This document shows, piece by piece, positions 22,945-36,040 of a stretch of 64,000 nucleotides of DNA (within the stretch, counting starts at the first letter, position 1; the number at the start of each line of letters is the position of its first letter). Made by a program: the position numbers and the translations under genes. The notes below the pieces were generated by a model. It made no database searches and was not told the origin of the DNA. It saw nothing but the letters and a program-made list of their open reading frames with translations. The stretch is from Mermis nigrescens (taxonomy: Eukaryota; Nematoda; Enoplea; Mermithida; Mermithidae), in assembly GCA_036768485.1 (NCBI GenBank), contig JAVLUZ010000154.1, positions 1,441,308 through 1,505,307 on the forward strand. Reading direction: 5' to 3'.

Positions 22945-23562
22945 ACTATACATATTCCTAAAACTCATTTTTAACCAGGTTCCTGGATTTTTGAACGTTT
23001 TATTTCGAAACAAATTCTAAAATTACTTCAAAAAATTTTCCGTTCATACCCGCCAAACTGTAAAAAACAAAAATCCAATTTTATTTGTTATATCCTATAA
23101 ATATAGACTAGTAAACTTAGCGTTCACGCTTTTTTGTATGTAAAATGACAAAATTTGACTGCGTTACTATCGCGTTTGACGCTAAAAGAATAAAAATGGA
23201 GCAAATAAGCCATTTTGACACAATTGTGGGTGCTTTTTGAATGAAAATCACATAAAATTATCAATCCTAAAAAATTTGTCCCCAAAAATTATGCACAAGA
23301 AGATGTTCTGGCACAGCTCAAAATCGCCGGACAGCACCTGTCTGACTGATCCTACTAATAGCCCTTAATCCCCTATGTGCATATATGTATGGTTCGTAGA
23401 TAAGTCAGATAGGTAAGTATCTGAATTTCTTAAAATTTTTACCTACGATAAAAAGCGCAAATTTCTTGTCAAACTATATACATTTACCGGGTAAAAACAT
23501 AATAATACGGTCCAAACGGAAAATTCGCAATTCAATCATAATTCAATTTGAACTTCTTCTAG

Positions 23563-23629
23563 GTTGTACGGCTTCTTAGAAGAAAGCACGGAAAAGTATT
23601 TGGTAAAGATTGATCCAATATTAAATGAG
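23563..23629 (+). CDS. Candidate internal exon, unknown gene
   Basis: A 67-bp segment between a good pyrimidine-rich acceptor (TTTGAACTTCTTCTAG) and donor GAG|GTAGAC. It reads LYGFLEESTEKYLVKIDPIL and ends in phase 0, as candidate exon 41847-42068 requires at its start. No homology recognised; it may be chance. Confidence 0.25.
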
Positions 23630-23778
23630 GTAGACTTAAAATTTTGCATTAATTCAATATTAAACTATATTTTGTTTTTTGCGTCAACTCTTAATTATCG
23701 TAAATTCACGTCATTATCCTTACATTTATGCTTAGCTTACATGCTACAGACAGGAGTATTAGCCTGATAGGTTGAAGC

Positions 23779-24223
<445 letters not shown>

Positions 24224-24810
24224 GTTGGACCTATCCAAAACAATGGTACACTATGTCTTAACACGCATTGGGTATTAAGACACAGTTTAGGCGGTGATTA
24301 GATTGCCTGAGGCTTACCAAAATGTGAATGCCGAGCTAGATCGACTCCTCTTAGGTCGATTTGCATTTTAGAAAATAATGAACAAGAAAAAATTTGCATA
24401 AATTAGCATATGCTTAGAGTAGAAATATATTTTTCGCAATGTTATATCCATATCGTACTCAGCTTTTTGAATACCAACCTATAATTAACCCAAAAAATAA
24501 ATTTTAGGGGGAACCTACCCCATAGCTCTTTATTGCGACAGTTACACTGACGTTACTAGTTGGGAGGGGGAATCTCTTTCTGGGAAAATTTACAATTTTT
24601 GAAATGCTCTTTTAGTTTTGACAATTATTTTAACTTAATCGACAGCAAAGAGCCACACGGCTTTAAACACCATAAACGATGCCTAGCATGATGTGACAAC
24701 AGCCTACAAAGATTCGCGCATCCCATGCGTTTTAAGCATAAGCACTCTTTTAGTCATTTTGGCAATATCAGAAATTTTTCGCGCTCTACTCTACCTATTT
24801 AGTGGCTAAA

Positions 24811-25706
24811 TTCAGGGCACTTATGTAGTTTAGCAGGTGACGTAAAAAATTTTTCAAAATTTCTCAAAACTTGATCGATTATAGTCAAATTTGATATGCT
24901 TATTACGAATACGATATTTATTTTCGCCCCAGTCAGTTATTTACATCGAAAAAATTGTTTTAATTTTTTTCAATTTGACGTTTTCTTTATTTTTTAATAT
25001 TTTGTCGATTATAGTGAATTTTGATACGTTCATTACAAGTTAACGGAACGCTGGGTATGTATTTTTATTTGTTTTCTAATCGCATTTGAGTATCCTCACG
25101 CGTTGCCATCGAGTATATCATCACGCTTTTCAACAAACCGTGTTCTTGAGCTTCCAGTTAATGCCTCCTGTTAGTGGCCGATTTTTGAATAAATTTTTGA
25201 GGGAAATTCTGTAAGATTTGGAAATCTATGTACCATATCTAAAATAAACCTTTCAGAATATTGTCGACTAGCAAATCGTGTTCAAAGCAACGAATTGACA
25301 CGATAGATCAACCAGTGTATTTGTTTCAGCTTAAACCTTTTTTTGGTTTAAACCTTCGTCTAGCGTATCCCGAAGCTGCAAACTAATCCGTTTTGTTTTT
25401 ATTTCTATTTATTTTTGTTTGAAATTATGAGCAGCATATTCTCATCATCAACTCTATTGAATGAAAATGGATGTTATATTCGAAATCAGCGTAATCAGAA
25501 TTCACTATATTGACAAAATATTGAAAAATAAAAAACATCAAAAAATTAAAAAAAATTAAGACAAATTTTTTTAAATGTAAATAATTGACTGGGGCGAAAA
25601 TACATATCGTATTCGTAATCGTATCAAATTTTACTATAATCGATCAAATATTGAAAAAATTGAAAATTTTTCCGTACCTGCTAAACTGCATAAGTGCCAG
25701 AATTCA
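24811..25706. repeat. Large palindrome (about 225-bp arms)
   Basis: 24811-25036 pairs with 25480-25706 in reverse (landmarks GTTTAGCAGGT, GATCGATTATAGT, TTTTCGCCCCAGTCA). The spacer is about 440 bp. No ORF with recognisable function. Confidence 0.65.
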
Positions 25707-25829
25707 GAACCAAGATTCGGATGATTTGTGGAAAGCACTTAGGGCGCCACTTCAGACCCACCCTAGCACAAAAAGAGAGGGTTTCCGTTACATTCCTCCT
25801 GAATTTTTTCTAATATGGTTTTGTCTCCG

Positions 25830-26160
25830 ATTCTCCTAAACCACTTTTACTGATAGATTCGAGTACGCTGAGTCCAGAATGAAAAGCGTTTGGGGGGTTG
25901 ACGATATTTAGGTGATAGAGCCCTCAACTTGCAAAAAACGTGTTTATTTCAATGCTCGGCGGGCTCTATCTCCATCGAATATTCGTCAACCGCCTAAACG
26001 CTTTGTGTTTTTCTGGACTCAGCGTCCTCGAATCTATCAGAAAAAAATTGTTTTTAGGAGAATCGGTGACAAAAAAATTTTTTGAAAAAAAAAATTATGC
26101 AAAAAAAATTATGCTAAACCCAATTTTTAATTTCTACATTACAGTTCTGACGTTACCAAA
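25830..26160. repeat. Foldback unit 1, itself palindromic
   Basis: Internal halves share GCTGAGTCCAGAA / TTCTGGACTCAGCG and GAGCCCTCAA / GGGCTCTATCTCC. The whole unit recurs inverted at about 26515-26860. Confidence 0.65.
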
Positions 26161-26221
26161 GCCGAAGCAGGGGTAATCGATTCATCACGGTTATTATTTT
26201 AGACTTGCCGTGCATATCAAA

Positions 26222-26341
26222 TTGGTGCCAGCTGATGGTCTAAGAAGCATTAATTAGCAAAAAATTGATCTGCTCGCTTCGCTCGCTCCGCAATTTTCGC
26301 CCCAATTGTCTCAGGCTTAGACCATCAGCTGGCACCAATGT
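26222..26341. repeat. Perfect 24-bp-stem hairpin
   Basis: GGTGCCAGCTGATGGTCTAAG in the left arm and its exact complement at the right, separated by about 70 bp with CGCTTCGCTCGCTCCGC. Looks like a short MITE. Confidence 0.65.
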
Positions 26342-26514
26342 GAATACACTTTCTAAGCCTAAGCCTAAGATGTTCGTATAAGCAAGCTGGTGAGTTGTGG
26401 GCAAGTATCTATTTGCCAAAAATTTAGCTCGCATGGATCTAATCACCAAATTTTATCTAATATGGTTTTTCTCAATTTTCCCGATAACAGTGTTTTTACG
26501 CTTTTTTAACGGTA

Positions 26515-26860
26515 GAACTGTAATATAAAAATGTTAAAAAAATTGGGTTTGGCAATAATTTTTTTTTGCATAATTTTTTTTATTCAAAAATTTTTTTGTC
26601 ACCGATTCTCCTAAAAATAATTTTTTCTGATAGATTCGACAACGCTGAGTCCAGAAAACAAAAGCGTTTAGGGGACTGACGAGTATTTGCGGGAGATGGA
26701 GCCCTAAGAACATCGAAATAATCACGTTTTTTGCATGTTTGAAGGGCTCTATCTCCACAAATGTCCGTCAGCCCCCTTAACGCTTTTCATTTCTGGACTC
26801 AGCGTCCTGTAATCCATCAGAAAAAATTATTTTTAGGAAAATCGGAGACAAAACCATATT
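26515..26860. repeat. Foldback unit 2, inverted relative to unit 1
   Basis: Contains CACCGATTCTCCTAAAAAT, GCTGAGTCCAGAAAAC and TTCTGGACTCAGCGTCC in palindromic order. Confidence 0.65.
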
Positions 26861-27704
26861 AGAAACTTTAGCCTCCCTCCTTAGATAGGTAAAGGTAGGA
26901 AAGGGTGCAAGAGTAAAAAATTTGCAAAGTGTGCAGTACTACGTGACTGTTGAAATTTTCTGAAATATTGCTTTGACATGCATTAAACTTTTGCAGGACG
27001 ATGTGAAAAGTTCAGAAAAGACATTATTTTATAAGTTAGATGCATTGTTTTTTACCCGTATGTTTTTTATCATTTTTTAAAATAAAAATTTGTCCGACTC
27101 CCCGTGGGAAAATACTGGCTACGCCTAAGGACATGTGCATGCAAATCATAAATGTTTCAAAAAATACTATATGATTCTCGGTCAAAATTTGTTTTCATGT
27201 TCTCACGCTTTGTTTTAACTCTTAAGTTCACCTCCACAAATTCGTTTTCAGGTCAGTTCTTCATGTTTTAGAGTTTTCCGGATTTCGGGGTTGAACCATA
27301 TTCTAAACGTACTCTCAGTCTCACCGCCCTCAAGATCCATTTTCAATCCGCCAGCTCTCTTGCTCGACTTCTCTCCTTCATAAATTGTTCGTCTCCCGCC
27401 CCGAATGAATGCCCGCCCAGCCCGAATTACTCCTGCCTCATCCGATGTACTTACAGTAAGTAATCAAATACATTTAATACAGGTCAAACTCATACTTGCA
27501 AAAACATTTAATACAGGTCAAACTCATGCTTGCTCAAAAGTGCGTAATTTTTTCTTAGCGACATCAATAAAGGCAGGTTGCAAACATAATTCTCTTTTTT
27601 CCTTAAAAATTCCGATTTTCATCCATTTTATGCCAATATTTTGCTTCATTTTCCAGGAAAAATTTTCCATTTTTCCATTCTGGGAGGGTCTAGAGACCCA
27701 AAAC

Positions 27705-27895
27705 CACACGTGGGCGGGGAGGGGGGGTTAGTGTATGCATCCCTAAGAAGACCAAACGCCCTTCCCCCCAGAAATCAAAATACCCCCAAAATTCAATTTT
27801 GTGAAATTTTTTCGTTTTTTTTCGCAATTTTTGATGTTAATGAATAGTGTTCGATGAGAAACGTTGAAAAATTGGTATTTTTTTAACCATACTAT
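27705..27895 (-). mobile_element. hAT-type MITE family D, truncated by the LTR element
   Basis: Starts CACACGTGGGCGGGGAGG and shares CCCCAGAAATCAAAATACCC and GATGAGAAACGTTGAAAAAT with complete copies at 37989 and 58738. It stops at 27895 where the LTR begins. Confidence 0.65.
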
Positions 27896-28928
27896 TGTAA
27901 CTGCGAGAATTTTGCGGTAGGCGAACCTGCCTTGGCAGTTGCTGATAGCCGACCACAGCAATACTAGTAGCTGTTTATGACGGTGCACTGTGAGGCTGTA
28001 CCTTCATTCTTCCCATTATTTCCCCAAATTTTCAATAATAAAAAGCATTTAGATACTTGTCCGTGCTCGTAGAGTTAAGTGTATGATAATAGTAATTGTT
28101 TAATGCATACTGCTTACGTGAATCGAGAACATTCGATCTGAGATAAAAGTCATTTCAGTATTATGTTTAATTGATCGTTGTTTTATTTTACTGTAGGGGC
28201 CCATGAGGCCAGTGTAAGAAAACTCGTATTGGAGTCTGGCCGTTTTTTCGTTTTAGATTTTTTGCCAGCCCGTGCGTGTACATATTCCGTACGTTCGTTT
28301 TTCTTTTTGTTGGTTTTCCCATTGCGAGCGTGTTCTTCGTCGAATAAAAATATGAAAACCAACCCAGTGGTTTTGGTTATACCCAGGGTTAGGTCGGCCA
28401 TCATCCTTTCGTCGAGGACTTCCACCCGTTTAGTGGACTGATAGGTAAATTCCGTATGGTAGCTTATTTTATTCGAAAATCATATTTTATTTCTCAAGCC
28501 AAAAATTGATCAAAAACATTATTTAATCTTTAGGGATGATTGATCAGCATAGAGCTCGTTGTTGTTGTTTTCATTGTTCAGCGTGCTACACAAATTAGGA
28601 ACCAAAAACATTTCTGATCAGGTACTGATTGAAAATAAGTTAAATAAACAACTTGAGCTTGAGATAGGTCAACTAACCTTCGCGGCAAATTCCGGAGAGA
28701 CTAGGTAGGTAGCCTTAGGTCTTAGGGCGTAGCTGCTGAGATCACCCGACGAAAAGCAGCCAGCAATATTAGGGCTGAGGGGATCGAAGCCGTAAGGTCT
28801 GTAAGTCCAGATCCAGAAAGCCTTAGAGCCGCGCGATCGGGGCCAACACTAAGCGCAACAGTACCTACGTACCTAGGTAAATCTCGAAGGCAAATGTTAG
28901 CCTCGCCCGTATCGCTATTGTAGATACA
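27896..28928 (+). repeat. 5' LTR
   Basis: 1033 bp. Clear alignment to the 3' LTR: CAATACTAGTAGCTGT, GACGGTGCACTGTG, GTAGAGTTAAGTGTATGATA, AGTGGACTGATAGGTAAAT. The LTRs differ by many small indels, so the insertion is old. Confidence 0.8.
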
Positions 28929-29522
28929 GGGCAGCTCGCCCATTGGACGTTCCCTCCCTTTAGGCTGCTAGCTACAGCCGAGCTGATCAATCATCGTAAA
29001 ATTGACTCGATCCAAAAATTTATCATTTTGGCCATCTAAGAATGTGTAACATTTTGTTCACGCTGTTGTTGTATCGACCGCGATCGTGGCATTCGCAATT
29101 TAAGTAAAGCGTCCGTGGTAAAGATTTTTGTGTCGTGGTAAAGTCATCGTTATTTTTCTATTTCCGTCGAAATTTTTATCGACGAAGGCAGCTCTCACGC
29201 TCGCATTTTTCTATAAACGTTGACCCACGAACGATTTATCATTTTTCTCTCTTGACGACGAAATTCCGTCATTTAGGTCTTTACCTACCTGTTTTTCTAA
29301 CCATGCCACGTTCTTGCGCTTTAGGCTTAGTCCTACCTGTTTTCGATCATTTCACGTCTGGTATATCTTACTTCACGTAAGGAAGTACTTATTTACGTGA
29401 AAAAAAACTGTTTTTGGATCAACAAAGGCCAAATTCGAAACATTTATTTTTGGGAATAATTTCGACGTACTGAAATTTATTTTACCCACGGTCACATTTT
29501 TCAACATTTTTGATACCTAAAC

Positions 29523-29681
29523 ATGGCAGGAAAAAGGTTTTGGACACCGCCCGCTAAATTGAAAAAACCTTCTACGCCACCTACTTCAACTCGCCAATTA
29601 CCTACCGCGCCTGTTGACTCTAATAGCGCGAGTAATTCTGCGAGTCATGACACAATTGCGAAGACGCTTCACGGCGAATAA
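29523..29681 (+). pseudogene. Start of the LTR element gag frame
   Basis: ATG then MAGKRFWTPPAKLKKPSTPP and a Ser/Thr/Pro-rich stretch, stopping after 52 codons at TAA. The following frames carry on with many stops. Position and composition suggest the N-terminus of Gag. Confidence 0.45.
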
Positions 29682-30529
29682 TGATAGATACCCGCGTCAC
29701 TAAATGCCGCGAGTAATACACAGTCCGGCAACGGTGTCGACAACTGTGCGTTCGCGCATTAATCAAACTTAGATAACTAGATCGGACCCTAACATTGATA
29801 ATTCATCAAATCTTACAATGATTGATATACGACTACTCATAACACCGCGAATAATCCACCAAAACCAGTTCCGGAACGCGTAAATCCCGATTCTGACGTC
29901 GAAAGTAATCCGTAGTCACAGCATAAATGCCGACAGCGTGCTAATGCTAATGCGACTAATGATATTCTTTTGAAAGCTCTACAAGCTATTCATTTACAAT
30001 TTTCGGATCTTTCTACGCTTTGAACAAGATAAAAAGACAAATGTGGATGAAATGCGTAAACTGCGTTTGGAGCTAAGCACTATGCTTAAATCCAACCAGT
30101 TCTGAATCATATAAAGTAATCCATCTGGCGCGTTAACCACTCATTCGATAAGCGCAAATTTACCTGAAAGATTTAATGCACAAACTGCGAATCGTGCGCA
30201 AGTACGCATCGTGCATCCTCACTGTTGTCTACTAGCAACAGAGCGTCAAATTCACGCTCACCTTCGGAAACCGTTCCTGAAAATATGGCAAAGTTGTACA
30301 AATCGCCTGTAATGTCTAATTTGTCACAGAATCCTTTAAACACGGGTTTGCAACCAGTGCAAAACTCAGGTTTTCGGAAAACATACCTACGATTGTGCAG
30401 CCGTCGGTATCGTTTCGCAGGCCGTCGCGATCTCGACCTTCGCTGCCACAAATCGTAATGCGCCTTCTTTTGCGTACCTAGCTCTTCTACTACGAACCCG
30501 CAGCAGCAAGTGAATCCTCCTCCGCTGCA

Positions 30530-31837
30530 ATGGCCCTGCCTCAAGACGAAAATTTACCTAGTAGCTATGTACCTAATCGCATAAATGTGGAAATACCGCT
30601 TAATAATAATATTTTGCATTCTTCCAATATTGAAATGCAACCTGTTGAGATAAATCTATCTGGCATTAACACTTCGAATCTGCACCTCCACCTGAATCGT
30701 CTAGTAGGAAAAAACATGTCAAATTCTCTGACGACAGCTCATCTAGTAGCTGCCCGATCCCGCCGCGCAGTCGTCGCTCGCGTCGCAAGGTGGTCAGCAG
30801 ACGACGTCATCGGCATAGTTCAGGTTCTTCATCTGAAAGCTCTCGTGGTGACTCGCGTCTCGCTGATTCCGCTGAATCGCGGACCATTTTTGCAGCAAAT
30901 GCAATTTGCAATTGCTAATAAAAAATTTTTTGATGGCGATAAATCGGATATGAAGCATATTTTTGCGGAATTTGAATCGCTTGCCAATACCTATGATATT
31001 GACAAAGCTGATCGTTTAAAATTCGCTACTGGATTTCTTGATGCCTGTACGTTTATACATTCCGTTACCTGCTGACATACAACAATCGTATTCAAAAAAC
31101 GAAACAAGCGCTAATAGCCCGAATTTTGTCAATGGACACCGGTGCGCTCAATGATTTTGTCACACAAACAGCAAATAACATGAATAGAATAAAGGAAAAC
31201 ATATATAAAAACAACAAAAAATAAATAAAATGGATCATATACATAGATGAATTAATACATTAGGCATTTAAATCAAACATCAATAAAAAAGAAGGTTTAT
31301 TACCACACATTCCGAAAAGAGCATATCACAAAAAAACCTAGAGCATCATTGGCGAATTTTTGGATAATGCGCTAAAAAGCGCTGAATTTGCTAACAAAAA
31401 TTTTGAGGATAAAAAACGTAACGCCTTATGTATCGGTAACAGCTGCTCAAGTAGGCAGCGCAGTGATACCTAAAGGCCTCTCGCGTATCTAACCAAACTG
31501 ATTCAAATCGCTCACGTTATAAAATGTTTTGTCGCTCATCGCGTGCACCTTGAGAAACCAGAAAGTTCTTCTCGTAAATATTGCACCTTTTTGCAAGCGC
31601 ATAGGTCACATTTATGAGGAATGTTTCACGCATCAAAGGCAAGAAGTAACTAATAATACTAATCAGAACAATCAGGCAGAACGAAATAATAATTCTATGG
31701 CTCGCAATTGCAGCCCAATCGCGTTCTTTTTGCGTCGAAATCGTTCGCCATCGCGTTCGGAGTCGCAAAATAGACATCGATCTCAATCACGATATCGTAA
31801 CCCTGATCAACATCGCTCATTTAACTATGCAAGATAA
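30530..31837 (+). pseudogene. Gag remnant with a decayed CCHC zinc knuckle and an SR-rich tail
   Basis: Frames at 30530-31075 and 31529-31837. The second carries FCKRIGHIYEECF, the C-x4-H-x4-C part of a retroviral-type zinc knuckle; the first cysteine codon lies just upstream but one base out of frame. It is followed by a basic SR-rich stretch (RNRSPSRSESQNRHRSQSR) typical of nucleocapsid tails. Multiple frameshifts and stops separate the pieces. Confidence 0.65.
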
Positions 31838-32403
31838 TGATAATCGCTTTGAATCAAAGCAATCACGATCAATTTTCCGGCAAAATCGTAATGATTATTA
31901 CTAAAATTTGCGTGCTAATTATCAAAATTAAGCTATACGACATATCCCGCTATAATAATCAATCATATGAAATACACCTTTAGTGCAATTTCCAAATGAA
32001 CAACATTAGGACATACTATAACTCGAACTATCGCAACTCCCAATAATTTTAATCCTTATATGTTACATATACCGCAGATAACCAGCCCACCATGAATGCG
32101 CCCCCCCCCCCCGCCCAGCCTTCCCACCTACATCTCCTCTCTCGTGTGCGGTTACTGCGAAAGGGCCAGAATCGCGCGTCCTAATTTTATTCGCGTCGCA
32201 GAATTTCTCGAAGAACAAACGTTCCCACAACGTCGTCTTGCAACTTACGAGAAGAAATAAATCTACCTCCGTCTAAGATCTCAGATCTAATATTCCTATT
32301 GTAAAGTCACGCTGGAACTAATTTTACCCACTATTCTCGTCAAAGTTCATGGCGTTGAGGGTACCTGCTCTGCGAATTATTCCACGGAGTTCACAGGTCG
32401 CCT

Positions 32404-32637
32404 ATGATGACATCTGCATTCTTGCGTCTTGGTTTTAATTTACCACCTAAACAAGTTTTTCGCAAGTTGTGCATGAATATGAACGAAAATTACCGCAGTC
32501 GATTTCGCTATAAAGTAAATATGACTCTAACCATCGCGGAACAATCTATTACTACCTCAGTTGCTATAATTGATCATTTGCCGGAAGACATGCTGTTAGG
32601 ATATGATTTTTGCGAATCCGCACTCATGTGGAGTTAA
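32404..32637 (+). pseudogene. Protease remnant of the LTR element
   Basis: A 77-codon frame ending in DHLPEDMLLGYDFCESALMW. The LLGYDF segment matches the ILLG-x-DF region near the C-terminus of aspartic retropepsins. The catalytic D-S/T-G motif expected upstream, where VHGVEGT is seen near 32340, is not intact. Confidence 0.55.
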
Positions 32638-34526
32638 TCCTATTGAACGTTGTGCTTTTATAAACGGCATAAAGGTTAATTTTACTCATCTCATGGCTTT
32701 GATGATTTATCTCCTAAGCGTTTAGTCATGGCGTTATCTGACACTGAGGCGGAAAGACAAGCTAATTGTCGCCACCGCGCACTACACGCGGCATTGGCTA
32801 GAAAAAGGGCTGTTACCGTTCGCAACCCATTGTCTCGCAACGCTTGCGGTGACCAACAAGCGCCCTTTGGCACCGGGCTGACCTTTGCCGACTTCACAGC
32901 CGGGTCGGGTAGAGCGTGACTCTGATCCCGATGTGATCATGACTGAGATGGTAGGTTTTCCCGGGCCGGTGACACAACAAATTTTACCTGCGCACTGCTA
33001 CCATAAGTAGCATTGTATACGCAAGTCGCCACTCATTCGCCGCCACAAGGCGTTTCGGCACCAGATGCTCATTTTATGGCTCCTATGGCCATGACGGGTG
33101 TCGATACCGTGGCGACTATTCACCTACAGACAATTCAAAGTCAGTCATCAAATACGGAAGTCGCCATACCCCCAAGGATGCAAGTTATTTGCGTAACGAT
33201 GGCCGCGAATGAAAACGCGAGAGTGCAAGTCGCTCGCGCTACGTTCAGCATTTTTTCACCATGATGGAAAATATGACGCGAGAACCGTGCACTGTCGCAC
33301 CAGTTGTATTGCACAAGCGGTATGACAGTTTGGGTAGTTGAAGGAACGCATGTATGTATGATCAGCTGGTTGAAGCTGCACAAGTGTACTTCGACCGAGT
33401 GTATGCAATCCATTTGCAGCACGCGACTTCAACTGATTCCCTTGCGTCCATTAGTGTGGCCCTTGACCGCACAGTCTTTGAACATGTGATCATCCACCTG
33501 CACCTATTTATCAGCAAATTGAGTGTGTTTAACTGATTGTTTTATCCCGATCAATATTTTTGTGCACATACATTTCTTTATTACAACGGGAATGATGTTG
33601 CACGAAGTGCCGTTAGAGTATTTGGTGGTGCACCCGCACCTTGATGCACCGACTTGAAGTGTCTGATGGTGTTGCTCATCAGGTCTGCCCGGAGCTATAT
33701 CCACACAGGATGTCTCCAGCGCCAGATCACATGGCACCCATCTTAATATCGGCACGTCAGATGGCGATATTTTCACTTTCCGAGAATTTCAAGCATTATA
33801 TGATTCGGAGGCATCGACACATGACGGTCTTTTTCTTCCATAGACGTCATGCGAGCACTTTGGAATTCCTGGCGGAAGTTCCACTTCTTTGCGCATGCCT
33901 ACGGAAATCCCTGAATAGGGCTGGCGCATGGTGGAGAAATACGCGATGTTGCGTCGTAGCTGCTCCTTGGCGAATCTTATACACCTTCACCAAGTGAGGC
34001 TTTTCCGAATTCCCGGATTTAACAGCACGAATTGAAAGTCCTCATGTTTTACATAACATGATTCAAATTGTTAGCAACCGATCCGCCGCTTTAGTTCCGG
34101 CTCAGTTCAATCGTTTTAGAGGTCAACAAAAATCTGTCTTTTCCTAAAACATCGAATTCAAGGCGAATTAGAAAAAATTCGCAGACAAAGGCGACAGGCA
34201 TCCTCGCAGGACCCTAGTGGATCCGTAGCGAGCCTTGAATTGCCAGAGTCGACCTTCCTTTGGAAGCACAAACTTGCCGCAGAACTCGCATGACAATCGA
34301 GAAACGCGGATCGTGAGAATTTGGCTACGGAAATGCCACGGCGTGTGACGAAATTACGCGCCGCCTGCCCTCCTACTGAAGCTTCCGAGGTTCGTCATAT
34401 GCCAGAAGACGAACATATAAGGAATGAATAGACTATGACACAAAGTCCGAACACGCTTGCGGCCGACTGAAAACTTGGAAAGCAACCAGCCGGGAAGACC
34501 TGCTGAAGTTGCAGCCAAATTAAAGC

Positions 34527-35264
34527 GTGTTTAGGCCCAAAGGGATCGAGGCGGCAAGAACCGCAATCATCCCGGCAACGCTTGCTGCAACACACCACCG
34601 ATCACAATCACAAGCACAGCAGCAAACGCAAAGTAAAACCGCATATACAGCAATATCCAAGACCGGCAAACCCAACTGCGGCAACAACAGCATTTTACGG
34701 AATCGCGGAGCGTCTGTGCGTACCCACAGGCCGTGGTCGACTGTCGCGTCAAGGACAGCAGCAGCCTTACGAATATCGCCGCCAACCACAGTCAAACCGC
34801 GGACTCATCGGGACGTGGTCACAATCCCGTCATCAACAATGGGACCAGTCGTATCAATCACCGTTGGAGCAAAGTCAACCAGCCACCGGGGTTATCAGCC
34901 ACAACCTCACCAGGTCCACTTTGCCAAACAAGGGCCTGTTAATCAACAACAACAGCGTCCACGCAAACCCCGCCAACGAACTGAGCGTGGTTTTACGCCG
35001 GAGCAATTATTTGCATTCACACCACCCATACCGCGTCGTTACGCAGATGATTACGAGGACGACGACGATAAAGACGACGATCGACCCGCGGATCCACATC
35101 AACGCTTACGCCAACACATGTATGGGCGAGGCAATCGCCATATCAATATCGTGAGCGTTCGAATACGCCGTCACGAACTGGAATCCGATCAGGAATATTT
35201 TCAACGACAACGACGCCGTGGAAAATCGTATGGCTCGAAGGCCAATTACCACGATCAATATTAA
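34527..35264 (+). pseudogene. Longest frame of the LTR element, Gln/Arg-rich, unassigned
   Basis: 245 codons, rich in Gln, Arg and Pro, with QQQQRPRKPRQRTERGF, an acidic block DDYEDDDDKDDD and a basic end RRRGKSY. It does not read as reverse transcriptase or integrase. Given its place inside the LTR element it is probably a remnant of a structural or accessory ORF. It could also be open by chance in GC-richer DNA. Confidence 0.35.
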
Positions 35265-36040
35265 TTTACGAAGTTCGACGCACTGAACTCGAACTCTCAT
35301 GCTTGGCGTCGAATTCGACCAGCAGCTTTTCGTCCTTTTCGTTTTTCGTCCCGTGGATGTGGATTCCAGGACTTCGTGTATCGTTATTTCATGTGTATTT
35401 TTTCTTCTTGTCATTTTTTTCTTCACAAATTTTTCTTGTTTGGTGCCTGCTCTTTCCTGTAATCTCGCATAATTTGCCATTTTTTCTTGTTTTACCTCGT
35501 ATCTTAATTCGTCAGTGACTTTAAATTTTTGCTCAGTATACTTGCCTTTATCATTCCAGCCTTGACTTTCCTTTTTCTTCAAACACTAGTGAAATGTCAA
35601 GGTAAAATTTAACTCCTTAATGCATAGTTAATTATAACTATCATGTGTCTTTTCAATCTGTATTTTTCTCACTACTCCAGACTGAGGAGTTTCTTGCAGC
35701 AAGATCGAATAATATGCTATGCTGTCCAAGAAGACTAGAGTTCATCATTACTCTCAAGTAACAATATAGATCCTAACGCCATTGCCAGTGTTGCTCGAGA
35801 GTTTTTCCTGAGGCACAGGGTCATGCGCGTTGACCGTTACCTGTTATCGCTATTTGTTATTTTTTTCTGTTCCTTTATTTTCGTTCTTCATTGCCTGCTC
35901 AGGATGGCAAGCCAGGACGTTAGAGTTGAGGTTATGAACGCCAGAGAGCTGAGTTGCAGAGCGTCGCCACGCTAGTGGGTTATGGTAATTCCCTCGAAAA
36001 AATTTCCACTTTGTGTCAAATTTTTCTATACGTGGGGGAG

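Noticed and set aside
30173..30544. Minus-strand 123-residue frame in the LTR element
   Set aside because: It opposes the gag remnant and has no family features.
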